Part shown: positions 34,169-41,863 of the stretch, piece after piece | How positions within the stretch are numbered: position 1 is the stretch's first letter | Layout: every line of letters begins with the position of its first letter | Origin: DASRWT01 sp963748485 | GTDB lineage: Bacteria > Methylomirabilota > Methylomirabilia > Rokubacteriales > CSP1-6 | Length of the DNA: 64,000 bases | Assembly: GCA_963748485.1 (NCBI GenBank) | Contig: CAVVJF010000019.1 | Coordinates: forward strand, 186,001-250,000 | Direction: 5' to 3' | Notes under the pieces: model-generated | Told to the model about the DNA's origin: nothing | Databases searched by the model: none | The model's input: only the letters and a program-made list of their open reading frames with translations | Made by a program: the position numbers and the translations under genes

Positions 34169-34519
34169 ATGAAGCCCGAGAGTGCAGCAAAGATTAAGTA
34201 TGGAATCTGGGGCCTAGTTTGTGGGGCAGTCATCGCAATGATCATCGGCTTTGCGTGGGGTGGCTGGACAACCTCCGGAACTACCCAAACGAGGACCAGC
34301 GAGGCGGTCTTGGCGAGTCAGGCGGCCATCTGTGTGGCCCAGTTCATGAAGCAACCGAACCCTGACGAGAAGCTAAAAACACTTGGGGACGTGAGTAGCT
34401 GGCAGAGAGCTGAAGCCATTGAAAAAGGTGGCTGGGACAAGATGCCCGGGCAAGAAAAGGCTGGCTATGCTGTAGCCCGAGCATGCGCCGATGGGCTTGA
34501 ACTTCTTATGAAGAAATGA
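34169..34519 (+). CDS. Single-pass membrane/exported protein of unknown function
   Basis: A 116-residue protein with a basic N-terminus and one hydrophobic helix (about residues 11-31, G-I-W-G-L-V-C-G-A-V-I-A-M-I-I-G-F). The remaining 80 residues are a soluble domain with three scattered cysteines or near-cysteine segments (A-I-C-V-A-Q-F, A-R-A-C-A-D-G). AGGAGGT seven bases before the ATG makes the start secure. The gene is noticeably less GC-rich than its neighbours, suggesting transfer. It resembles conserved hypothetical proteins of soil bacteria, without known function. Confidence 0.75.
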   Translation: MKPESAAKIKYGIWGLVCGAVIAMIIGFAWGGWTTSGTTQTRTSEAVLASQAAICVAQFMKQPNPDEKLKTLGDVSSWQRAEAIEKGGWDKMPGQEKAGYAVARACADGLELLMKK

Positions 34520-34704
34520 GACTGGTGCGCCTGCCCCTCCCCGCTCGATTTCGGGTCATTGCGCTGGCCCGCAATCACTGACATCGCACGGCCGCACGCA
34601 CTCTAAGACGACTTCGAACTCATTGATCTAGGAGTACTCCGCCCGCGACCGACACGTTATCATTGCGCGGTGAGGAATGAGATTCGGCATAGGGGGGAAG
34701 CCGG

Positions 34705-34941
34705 ATGGCGCGTGTGTGGCTAGATTATTTGATCGCAATAGGATGGGGAGTTGTTGGTGCCGTATCGATGGCCTGTGGCCTGGCGATTCTATTGAAGGTT
34801 TTTGACTGGCTGACTCCTATCGATGAGTGGGAGGAGATTAGGAAAGGGAACATCTCCGTTGCCATTATTTTGGCCGCTGTGATCCTTGCCTTAGGGATCG
34901 CGATCGGTTTTGCCATCATGCCTGTTCCGGCCGCCCGGTAG
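34705..34941 (+). CDS. DUF350-like membrane protein
   Basis: A 78-residue protein with two membrane helices (about residues 8-32 and 47-72). The loop between them reads D-W-L-T-P-I-D-E-W-E-E-I-R-K-G-N-I-S-V-A-I, the conserved segment of DUF350 proteins. A GGGGGAAG site precedes the ATG. Like the previous gene it has lower GC than most of the window. Function unknown. Confidence 0.75.
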   Translation: MARVWLDYLIAIGWGVVGAVSMACGLAILLKVFDWLTPIDEWEEIRKGNISVAIILAAVILALGIAIGFAIMPVPAAR

Positions 34942-35038
34942 TACGAATTCTGCAGCCGCCGTTTGTCCGTCCTAAACGCTCAAGCACGCGCGCGTCGGGG
35001 CACCAATTGGGCACTCGGGAGGCGGTCAGCATCGCTAT

Positions 35039-35097
35039 CAAGCCCCCGTCAACGGGCGCGAGCTGACGGCGGAGGACGTGCGCTACACGTTCGACTA
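35039..35097 (+). pseudogene. Fragment of a family 5 substrate-binding protein gene
   Basis: About 57 bases match 29224-29280 inside the substrate-binding protein gene almost exactly. The only differences are one missing C in a run, which breaks the frame, and one or two substitutions. It would encode the P-V-N-G-R-E-L-T-A-E-D-V-R-Y-T-F-D piece. No other part of such a gene is nearby, so it is a remnant of a paralogous copy or of a recombination event. Confidence 0.7.
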
Positions 35098-35176
35098 TTC
35101 TCGGGTCGTTCTTAGAGTCCAGGCATCCCCGTGATCGCCATAAGACCCGTGACGTTGCGCAGACAGGAGTGCTTAC

Positions 35177-36256
35177 ATGCAGCTCGAGTCGGCACGGCAC
35201 CTGAAACAGCAACTCATCGACGACGTGGTCGCGCCGTTTGCAGCGGACGCCAACAGGGTCCGCAGCATGGGCGCCCGCGCGGTCGCCGCGTCCATGACGG
35301 TGCGCGACATGGGAGGCGACGCGACGATCTTCGGCGTCGGCGCGAGGCCGGCGGACACGCTGCCGCAAGTGCAGCGCTCAGTCGCGCTCGGGGTCGCGCC
35401 GCACGGCAAGGGGTACCGGCTGGCCATCCGCCTACAACGTGCGTCGCTCCGCAGCAGCCCGATGATCGAGTACCTGCGGAAGAAGGCTAAAGGCGAAGTA
35501 GACATGCGGATGGTCGGTCGGATCGACAAGCGCGCCAAGAGAGCGGTCCCCCTTTGGTATCAGCGCAACACACGGCCGCTACTGATCGGCGCCTCGATCG
35601 CGCACGTGAAGGTGACGGCTGGAACGATCGGCGGGTTTGTGCAGCGCGGTCAATCGATCTACGTCCTCTCGAACAATCACGTGCTTGCGAACGAAGATCG
35701 CTCGAAGGCGGGCGACTGGATCATCCAGCGCGCCGCTTTCGACGGCGGTGCAGATCCAGCTGACCGCGTCGCGCGCCTGGAGCGCTGGATCCGAATGAAG
35801 AAGACTGGCGTCAACTTCATCGACGCGGCTCTGGGCGCCCTCGAGGATGGCATCAAGCACGACCCCGGCCGCCTGCGGGCGCTGGTGAAGGGTGAGGATC
35901 GCAAGCTAGCGGGGCTGGGACCCGAATTCATCGAAGAAGGTGACTACGTCTACAAGGTCGGACGGACCACCGGCCCGACCAAGGGCCGCGTGACCGCCTT
36001 TGATCTCGACAACGTGGTCGTGAACTACGATATCCGCAATCTGCGCTTCGACGGCCAGATCGAGATAGAGGGCGTCGGCAAGAAGCCATTCAGCGACGGA
36101 GGCGACAGCGGATCGTTGATCGTGAACTCGAAGATGGAGGCCGTGGCGCTGCTGTTCGCTGGCAGCGATGTCGGCGGTGCCAATGACCTGGGGCTGACCT
36201 TCGCGAATTCGATACATCGGGTGCTGAAGGATCTGAAAGCAACGCTCTTGCAGTAA
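35177..36256 (+). CDS. Trypsin-like serine protease (Nal1-like subgroup)
   Basis: A 359-residue protease with a chymotrypsin-type triad in the usual order. His168 is in V-L-S-N-N-H-V-L-A-N, Asp216 in N-F-I-D-A-A-L-G, and Ser311 in D-G-G-D-S-G-S-L. The V-G-R-T-T-G-x-T-K-G-R-V segment between Asp and Ser is typical of the bacterial relatives of plant Nal1 proteases. There is no signal peptide, so it is probably cytoplasmic. AGGAG lies seven bases upstream of the ATG. A short gene for a domain often fused to such proteases follows after 30 bases, and then an SGNH hydrolase. Confidence 0.85.
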   Translation: MQLESARHLKQQLIDDVVAPFAADANRVRSMGARAVAASMTVRDMGGDATIFGVGARPADTLPQVQRSVALGVAPHGKGYRLAIRLQRASLRSSPMIEYLRKKAKGEVDMRMVGRIDKRAKRAVPLWYQRNTRPLLIGASIAHVKVTAGTIGGFVQRGQSIYVLSNNHVLANEDRSKAGDWIIQRAAFDGGADPADRVARLERWIRMKKTGVNFIDAALGALEDGIKHDPGRLRALVKGEDRKLAGLGPEFIEEGDYVYKVGRTTGPTKGRVTAFDLDNVVVNYDIRNLRFDGQIEIEGVGKKPFSDGGDSGSLIVNSKMEAVALLFAGSDVGGANDLGLTFANSIHRVLKDLKATLLQ

Positions 36257-36286
36257 CCGGCAAACGGCGCGACTATGGGTAGGCTA

Positions 36287-36511
36287 ATGACTCAGACTTC
36301 GCTCGAAAAGGCCCAGGCCGCGAAGCGCACCGCACTTCGACGATTCGAAAAGCTGGGAAAGGTGACTGGCGTCGGTATCACCCGCGTCAAGGGTGAGTAT
36401 GCCGTCAAAGTCAACTTGAGCGAACCGGTCGATCCGGGCGTCGAGCTTCCGACTGAAATCGACGGCGTGCCTGTACGCGTCGAGGTCACCGGCACCATCC
36501 GCGCACGCTGA
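36287..36511 (+). CDS. Small protease-associated domain protein
   Basis: A 74-residue protein with an Ala/Lys-rich helix, then the alternating pattern G-K-V-T-G-V-G-I-T-R-V-K-G-E-Y-A-V-K-V-N-L and P-T-E-I-D-G-V-P-V-R-V-E-V-T-G. This compact beta-alpha unit often stands N-terminal to Nal1-like trypsin proteases (G-V-G ... I-D-G-V-P-V); here it is a separate gene right behind the protease. By analogy with pro-domains it might fold, target or inhibit the protease. The first in-frame ATG is at 36275, but the M-T-Q-T-S start is preferred. Confidence 0.65.
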   Translation: MTQTSLEKAQAAKRTALRRFEKLGKVTGVGITRVKGEYAVKVNLSEPVDPGVELPTEIDGVPVRVEVTGTIRAR

Positions 36512-36525
36512 CCCGCGCGGCCAGG

Positions 36526-36549
36526 CGGTACCGGCGGGAGCCGGTACCG
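36526..36549. terminator. Intercistronic hairpin
   Basis: CGGTACCGGC pairs with GCCGGTACCG (10 bp) around GGGA, between the small domain gene and the SGNH hydrolase gene. It could end most transcripts or set relative expression of the third gene. Confidence 0.45.
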
Positions 36550-36572
36550 GATCCGCCCGAGGAGGATCGGCC

Positions 36573-37580
36573 ATGGCCGCGAAAAAGAGAAGCGTGAGGG
36601 AAACCACCAGAAAGACCGGCCGCAAGCGAGGGGCAAGGCCGGCTCGCGTCGTGCGCGTCGCGATGGCCACCGGTGAAGACCTCGCATCTGAGGTGCTGCG
36701 CCTGCGTAACGCGTCGCTGCGGAAGCGCGCCGCCGCGGTGCGCCGCGCCTCCCCTCGAGCCGTGGCGCAGAGGCGGCCTGTGCCAGTGTCTCCGCGGCTC
36801 ATCCGGGCGGCAGGCGCGCCGTCGCCGCTCGGCGTGCTGCTCGCCGAAGGAGATTCCTGGTTCGACTATCCGTGGAACGACGTGCTCAAGAAGCTCGAGG
36901 AGGACCACGGCTACGACGTCGAGTCCGTCGCGCACATGGGAGACCGCGTCGAAGACATTGCCTACAGCGGGAGGCAGTTCGAGAAGTTCGCGGAGGAGCT
37001 CGAGAAGCTACTGCGACATTCGAGAATCCCGCGCGCCATTTTGCTCTCGGGCGGCGGCAATGACGTGGCCGGTGACGAGTTCGCGATGTTGCTAGAACAC
37101 GCGAGGTCGCCGAAGCCCGGTCTCAACGACGATGTCCTTCGCGGGATCATCGACGAACGCATCCGCAACGCGTACATCACGCTCATCACCGCAGTCACCG
37201 CTCTTTGCCAGAACCGCACGGGTACCATCATCCCGATCATCCTTCATGGCTACGATCGCCCCGTTCCGGACGGGCGCGGATTCGGAGGCGGTTGGGGGCC
37301 TCTGCCTGGCCCGTGGCTGGAACCTGGCTTCCGCCAAAAAGGGTTCGATGATCTCGACGCGACGACAATCATGGCCGGTGAGCTGATCGATCGCTTCAAC
37401 CAGATGATGCGGCGGGTCGCGTCTGCGCCCGGATTCGACCATGTCCGATACGTGGATCTGCGCGGGACGCTCTCGAACGGCCAGAACTACAGAACGTGGT
37501 GGGCCAACGAGCTGCATCCGACGAGGCGTGGATTTGCCGCGGTCGCGGAGAGATTTGCCGCCGTCATCGCGCGGATCTAA
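36573..37580 (+). CDS. Cytoplasmic SGNH/GDSL-type hydrolase
   Basis: A 335-residue SGNH hydrolase. The first 65 residues are very basic (K-K-R-S-V-R-E-T-T-R-K, many Arg) and probably disordered. Catalytic blocks are A-E-G-D-S-W-F-D-Y-P (Ser), L-S-G-G-G-N-D-V-A-G (Gly/Asn oxyanion hole) and N-E-L-H-P-T-R-R-G-F (Asp/Glu-x-x-His). There is no signal peptide. AGGAGGATC precedes the ATG. It is the third gene after a trypsin-like protease and a small domain protein, all co-directional, so a joint role is likely but unproven. Confidence 0.82.
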   Translation: MAAKKRSVRETTRKTGRKRGARPARVVRVAMATGEDLASEVLRLRNASLRKRAAAVRRASPRAVAQRRPVPVSPRLIRAAGAPSPLGVLLAEGDSWFDYPWNDVLKKLEEDHGYDVESVAHMGDRVEDIAYSGRQFEKFAEELEKLLRHSRIPRAILLSGGGNDVAGDEFAMLLEHARSPKPGLNDDVLRGIIDERIRNAYITLITAVTALCQNRTGTIIPIILHGYDRPVPDGRGFGGGWGPLPGPWLEPGFRQKGFDDLDATTIMAGELIDRFNQMMRRVASAPGFDHVRYVDLRGTLSNGQNYRTWWANELHPTRRGFAAVAERFAAVIARI

Positions 37581-38146
37581 CGGGAAACTTGGTCGCCCCC
37601 CTCTCAAGGCCACGCGATCCGCTCGTCTTCTCCGGATCGTACTGATCGCAGCGATCGTGAGGAGGTGACGCGACCTCAACGCGATGGTCCGTTGCGGGCT
37701 GAACTGGGTGCACTCACGGGCAAAGTGCCTCGTGTCCCAGGCATCCGGCAGAAGCCCGCGTTCTGGAACGGCTTCTCTGGCAGATCGCTATTGTGTGAGC
37801 CGCCAGGTGCACTCACGAGAGGGCAAAGAGGCTGCTTCAGCCCGGCTCGCTTGATCGGCTCCAAGTTCTAGTCACGTCTCACCTTCCTCAATAGTCCATC
37901 CTCTGGCTTCCTTCTTGCTCCGCGAGACCTGCGGTGGGACTCCTCGGCAGCAATCCAGTCGGTAGACTCGCGGCGAAGGAGGAGTCGCCCCGTAACTGAA
38001 CCAACTCTAATCACACGGAGAAGACGATGAAGATGGTAGCACCGGACGCTGCTTGCTTCCGCGTAGGCACTCACCTATGATTGCGACTCCTGAAGGCCAT
38101 GTTCGCTAGGAGCAAGGACAGTATCAAGGTTCGCGGAAGGAATAGG
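37581..38146. other. 566-base region without a convincing gene
   Basis: No open frame here shows a protein family or a ribosome site. The region contains two copies of GGTGCACTCACG followed shortly by GGCAAAG (starting 37707 and 37806, 99 bases apart), a short AGAAGCC/GGCTTCT inverted repeat near 37752-37780, and a sigma-54-like site at 37904. It is the upstream control region of the peroxidase operon. Confidence 0.5.
37904..37919 (+). promoter_or_regulatory. Possible sigma-54 promoter before the peroxidase operon
   Basis: TGGCTTCCTTCTTGCT keeps the invariant GG and GC ten bases apart and the full TTGCT half, but the -24 half (TGGCTTC) deviates from TGGCACG. It lies about 243 bases before the likely peroxidase start. 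Weaker than the sites at 4508 and 49023. Confidence 0.35.
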
Positions 38147-40876
38147 ATGCCCACACGGCTCCGAATCGCCCCGCTCCTCGACATCGTCCTGATCGACGAC
38201 CCGATCCAGATGGAGCGGCTCGACGATGATCCCGCGATCAGCCGCGAACTGTCGCCGTCCGGCGGGTGGCTTCATCGTCTCCTCTACGCGCGGATCTACG
38301 GCACGCTGACGGTCGGCTCGGCGCCGTTGCCGGCCTTCGCCCGCCGCGAAGATCCTCAGCGAGCGCTGCGCCAGGAGAAGCTCGAGCGTCAACTCAGCAG
38401 TCGCGCGGCGCCGTCGCTCGATGCCGATGCCATGCGGACCCTCGCCCGCTATGTGGCAGGCGTGGACTCCGACGTACCGGTCGGCGTTACCGTCCAGCAC
38501 CTGATAGGCCGGATGTTCCTTCCAGACTACGCGGCAACACCGGAATCGTACGCCGCGGCGAAGCTGATCGCCGCGTGGCCCAAGGCGGACCCCGTCCGCG
38601 CTCTCTGGTGGCGATGGTCGGGGCGCCTGCGTAGCAGCAAGGAACTCGTCTGGGAGCTGGCGAAGAACGATCCCCAGTGCATTCACGCCACGGCTCTGGC
38701 GATGCACAATCTCGTCGGCGCGCTGGACCGGATGCGCGTGCTATTGAAGGATGCCCCTCAGCGACGTCGGCTGACGCCGGAGCAGGCCGCGGCCGCTAGC
38801 CTCATCGCGCCCTCGCACGTCCTTCGCTCCTGCATCCGGGAAACGCGCGTTCCTTTCCTGAAACGTCCCCTCTACCCCGGCACCCTCGTCGTCTTCCGAC
38901 TCGAGAAAATGCACAAGGGCACAGCGGATGACGCGCTCGCGCTGGCCCGGCATCGCTGGAACCAGTGCCCCGCGCACGATATCGTGCCCCGCCTGCTCGC
39001 GGAGATCTGGACGACGGCTGTGGAGGAGTGGGCGGAGCTTCGCTATGCGCAGCGCCCGCCGTCGCTCTGCGTGCGCTTCCTCATCCGCGGTTTCGCCCTG
39101 CTCAACCGCATCGTCCCCTGGCACCGGTTGCCGAAGTTGATCGCCCTCCTCAACATTGGGATGATCCGCGTCGTGCTGAGAGCCCACAACCTCCGCGGGA
39201 CCACGACACCCCCCACGCGCGTCACCGGCTGCCCCGTGGCCTGGCGACCTCGCTTCTGGCATTCGCGAACGTCCGATGGCACGTATAACGACCTGGCCGA
39301 CCCGGCCATGGGCAGCGCACACAGCCGCTTCGGGCGCAATGTGGCCGCCGCCCACACGCGCGTCGAGCCGGAGCCGGCGCTCTTCCAACCCAATCCGCGC
39401 ACCATCAGCCAGCGCCTCATGACCCGCCGGGCCTTCATCCCAGCCACCACCCTCAACGTCCTGGCAGCGGCCTGGATCCAGTTCCAGGTCCACGACTGGT
39501 TCAGCCACGGATCGAATGACACACGGCGCCCCTTCCGGATCGAACTCGAGCCGGACGACGACTGGCCCCAGCGCCCCATGCGCATCGAGCGCACCCGTGG
39601 GGATCCCTCCGGGCACCATGATGCCGCCGCGCCGCCGACCTTCACCAACGCGGTGACGCACTGGTGGGATGCCTCCCAGCTTTACGGCAGCGACCTCGCC
39701 ACCCAGCTTCGCGTGCGCGCTTTCAAAGAGGGCAAGCTGAGCGTGCTGCGTAGCGGCCTGCTCCCGTTCGATCGGAGCACCGGCATCGAGATCACCGGCG
39801 TCAACGGCAATTGGTGGGTAGGACTGAGCCTGCTCCACACGCTCTTCACGCTCGAGCACAACGCAATCTGCGACCGACTGCGAGCCGAGCACCCCGGGTG
39901 GGACGATGAGCAGCTCTTCCAGACGGCGCGGCTGGTGAACGCCGCCCTCATCGCCAAGATTCACACGCTGGAGTGGACGCCGGCCATTCTGGGGCATCCG
40001 GCGGTGAAGACGGGCTTGCGCGCCAACTGGTCGGGCATCGTGCGGGAGTTCGTGGGGGTGCAGGTGGGGGAGCGCCTCCACCACCTCCTCGGGCGTGCCG
40101 GCGAATGGGACGGCGTGCTGTGGGGCATCCCCGGCTCACACACCGAGCACCATAGCGCGCCGTACGCGATGACCGAGGAATTCGTGGCCGTCTACCGGAT
40201 GCATCCGCTCCTGCCAGACGTCTACACCTTCCACTCCGCAACGGGTGGCAAACCGCACGGGACGCGCAACCTGGCGGGAGTGTCGGGACGCCAGACGCGG
40301 GGGCTCCTTAGACAGATTCCGGTGCCCGATCTCTTCTATTCCCTGGGCATTGCCAATCCCGGAGCCATCACCCTGCACAACTACCCCGAGGGCCTGCAGC
40401 GGTTCCGGCGGGTCGAGGACGACGTCCTTCTGGACGTGGCCGCCGTCGACGTGCTGCGTGACCGCGAGCGGGGCGTGCCCCGTTACAATGCCTTCCGCCA
40501 GCTCCTGCACCTGCCGCGGGTGCGGTCGTTCGAGGAGCTGAGCCCGCAGTGGGCGGACGAGCTCCGGGACGTGTACCAGCACATCGATCGCGTGGATGTC
40601 ATGGTCGGCCTGCTCGCGGAGACGCCGCCTCGGGACTTCGGCTTCAGTGACACGGCTTTCCGCATCTTCATCCTCATGGCCTCACGGCGACTCGAGAGTG
40701 ACCGCTTCTTCACCACCGACTATACGCCGGCCGTCTACACGCAGGCCGGTCTGGACTGGATCGATGACAACGACATGAAGAGCGTCGTCCTTCGGCACTA
40801 TCCCGTGCTCACCCCGGCCATCCAGAACGTGACCAACGTGTTCGCTCCCTGGGATCGGATCGCGGGGCGGCCCTGA
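38147..40876 (+). CDS. Cyclooxygenase/dioxygenase-like animal-type heme peroxidase
   Basis: A 909-residue member of the animal heme peroxidase superfamily. The distal His449 is in Q-F-Q-V-H-D-W-F-S-H-G. The proximal His686 is in E-E-F-V-A-V-Y-R-M-H-P-L-L-P-D, with Tyr683 three residues before it, exactly as the radical Tyr of cyclooxygenases and alpha-dioxygenases (Y-x-x-H-P-L-L-P-D). H-N-A-I-C-D is also conserved. This points to fatty-acid oxygenation rather than simple peroxidase action. The first 300 residues are a separate region; around Cys274 (H-R-W-N-Q-C-P-A-H) there is a faint cytochrome P450 heme-loop resemblance. GGAAGG precedes ATG 38147; a longer frame starts at 38081. It is followed by epoxide hydrolase and FAD-oxidase genes. 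Confidence 0.88.
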   Translation: MPTRLRIAPLLDIVLIDDPIQMERLDDDPAISRELSPSGGWLHRLLYARIYGTLTVGSAPLPAFARREDPQRALRQEKLERQLSSRAAPSLDADAMRTLARYVAGVDSDVPVGVTVQHLIGRMFLPDYAATPESYAAAKLIAAWPKADPVRALWWRWSGRLRSSKELVWELAKNDPQCIHATALAMHNLVGALDRMRVLLKDAPQRRRLTPEQAAAASLIAPSHVLRSCIRETRVPFLKRPLYPGTLVVFRLEKMHKGTADDALALARHRWNQCPAHDIVPRLLAEIWTTAVEEWAELRYAQRPPSLCVRFLIRGFALLNRIVPWHRLPKLIALLNIGMIRVVLRAHNLRGTTTPPTRVTGCPVAWRPRFWHSRTSDGTYNDLADPAMGSAHSRFGRNVAAAHTRVEPEPALFQPNPRTISQRLMTRRAFIPATTLNVLAAAWIQFQVHDWFSHGSNDTRRPFRIELEPDDDWPQRPMRIERTRGDPSGHHDAAAPPTFTNAVTHWWDASQLYGSDLATQLRVRAFKEGKLSVLRSGLLPFDRSTGIEITGVNGNWWVGLSLLHTLFTLEHNAICDRLRAEHPGWDDEQLFQTARLVNAALIAKIHTLEWTPAILGHPAVKTGLRANWSGIVREFVGVQVGERLHHLLGRAGEWDGVLWGIPGSHTEHHSAPYAMTEEFVAVYRMHPLLPDVYTFHSATGGKPHGTRNLAGVSGRQTRGLLRQIPVPDLFYSLGIANPGAITLHNYPEGLQRFRRVEDDVLLDVAAVDVLRDRERGVPRYNAFRQLLHLPRVRSFEELSPQWADELRDVYQHIDRVDVMVGLLAETPPRDFGFSDTAFRIFILMASRRLESDRFFTTDYTPAVYTQAGLDWIDDNDMKSVVLRHYPVLTPAIQNVTNVFAPWDRIAGRP

Positions 40877-40933
40877 GCACCCGTCCCCGCGCTCCCTGCC
40901 GCCGCGGCCCGGCCCGCGGATGGAGGTAATGCG

Positions 40934-41863
40934 ATGGCCTTCGCCAGCCAAGAACTCAGCGTCAACGGCTTGAATTTCCACGTCATCGATGAGGGCAATC
41001 CACGCGGCCCGGTCGTGCTACTGCTGCACGGCTTCCCCGACTCCTCCGACCTGTGGCGCTTTCAGATCCCCGCGCTGGTCGGGGCTGGATATCGCGTCCT
41101 TGCTCCCGATCTCCGCGGGTTCGGACGGTCCGACAAGCCTGCCAAGCCGGCGGACTACGAGCTGCCCCTGCTGGCTGGCGACGTCCTTGGCATCCTTACC
41201 AGACTCGAAATCGGAAAATTCCACCTCGTGGGGCATGACTGGGGGGCGGTGCTCGCATGGATCCTCGCCGCGTACATGTCCCAGCCTCCATCGTCCGAGG
41301 CCCTGGCGGCTATGCCGCCACCCATCGCCAAGATTTTCCTGGAAGCCAAGGTCAAGCCGCAGATCAAATCCCTTGCCGCGCTATCCGTGGGCCATCCGCA
41401 CGCCTACAAGGACCCGCCGCTCCTGCAGCGCGAGAAGTCTTGGTACATCCTGTTCTTCCAGTTCCCCCGGGCCGAATTCGCCTTGGCACACAAGGACTAT
41501 CAGCTGCTCAGACAGTGGAGCGGCGACCACAAGGAGGCGGACCGGTGGAGAGTCCACCTCGAGAGCGCCAAACCTGCCAACCTCACCGCCATGCTCAACT
41601 GGTACCGCGTCAATGCCAATCCCGAGCGCTCCATCGCGGACAGTAAGGACATTCCTGTGATTAAAGTCCCAACTCTCGGAATCTGGAGCAGCGATGACCT
41701 TCACCAGACGGTAGGGCCGATGCAGAACTCGGGTCAGTTTGTGGACGACGGCAAATGGAGCTACGAGCCGATCGAAGGTGCGGGCCACTGGATGCAGCTC
41801 GACAAGCCCGATTACATCAACCAGCGGCTTCTCGGCTGGCTGCAACAGTGCGCCGCGAAGTGA
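40934..41863 (+). CDS. Epoxide hydrolase
   Basis: A 309-residue alpha/beta-hydrolase of the soluble epoxide hydrolase type. The oxyanion motif is H-G-F-P-D-S-S, the nucleophile is Asp102 in V-G-H-D-W-G-A, the catalytic His285 is in G-A-G-H-W-M-Q, and the G-x-G-x-S-D-K-P segment (R-G-F-G-R-S-D-K-P) is typical. Such enzymes open epoxides to diols. It lies 57 bases after the peroxidase gene (ribosome site GGAGGTAAT) and overlaps the FAD oxidase by GTGA, so it probably acts on a product of the peroxidase. Confidence 0.88.
   Translation: MAFASQELSVNGLNFHVIDEGNPRGPVVLLLHGFPDSSDLWRFQIPALVGAGYRVLAPDLRGFGRSDKPAKPADYELPLLAGDVLGILTRLEIGKFHLVGHDWGAVLAWILAAYMSQPPSSEALAAMPPPIAKIFLEAKVKPQIKSLAALSVGHPHAYKDPPLLQREKSWYILFFQFPRAEFALAHKDYQLLRQWSGDHKEADRWRVHLESAKPANLTAMLNWYRVNANPERSIADSKDIPVIKVPTLGIWSSDDLHQTVGPMQNSGQFVDDGKWSYEPIEGAGHWMQLDKPDYINQRLLGWLQQCAAK

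Noticed and set aside
35177..37580. A known toxin-antitoxin or restriction system
   Set aside because: None of the three products shows toxin, antitoxin, methylase or nuclease motifs.
37707..37830. Two GGTGCACTCACG repeats as a CRISPR array
   Set aside because: Only two short imperfect copies, with no regular spacer pattern and no cas genes.
37665..37871. Short frames of about 60-68 residues on both strands in the gap before the peroxidase operon
   Set aside because: No ribosome site, no family pattern, and they cross short repeats.
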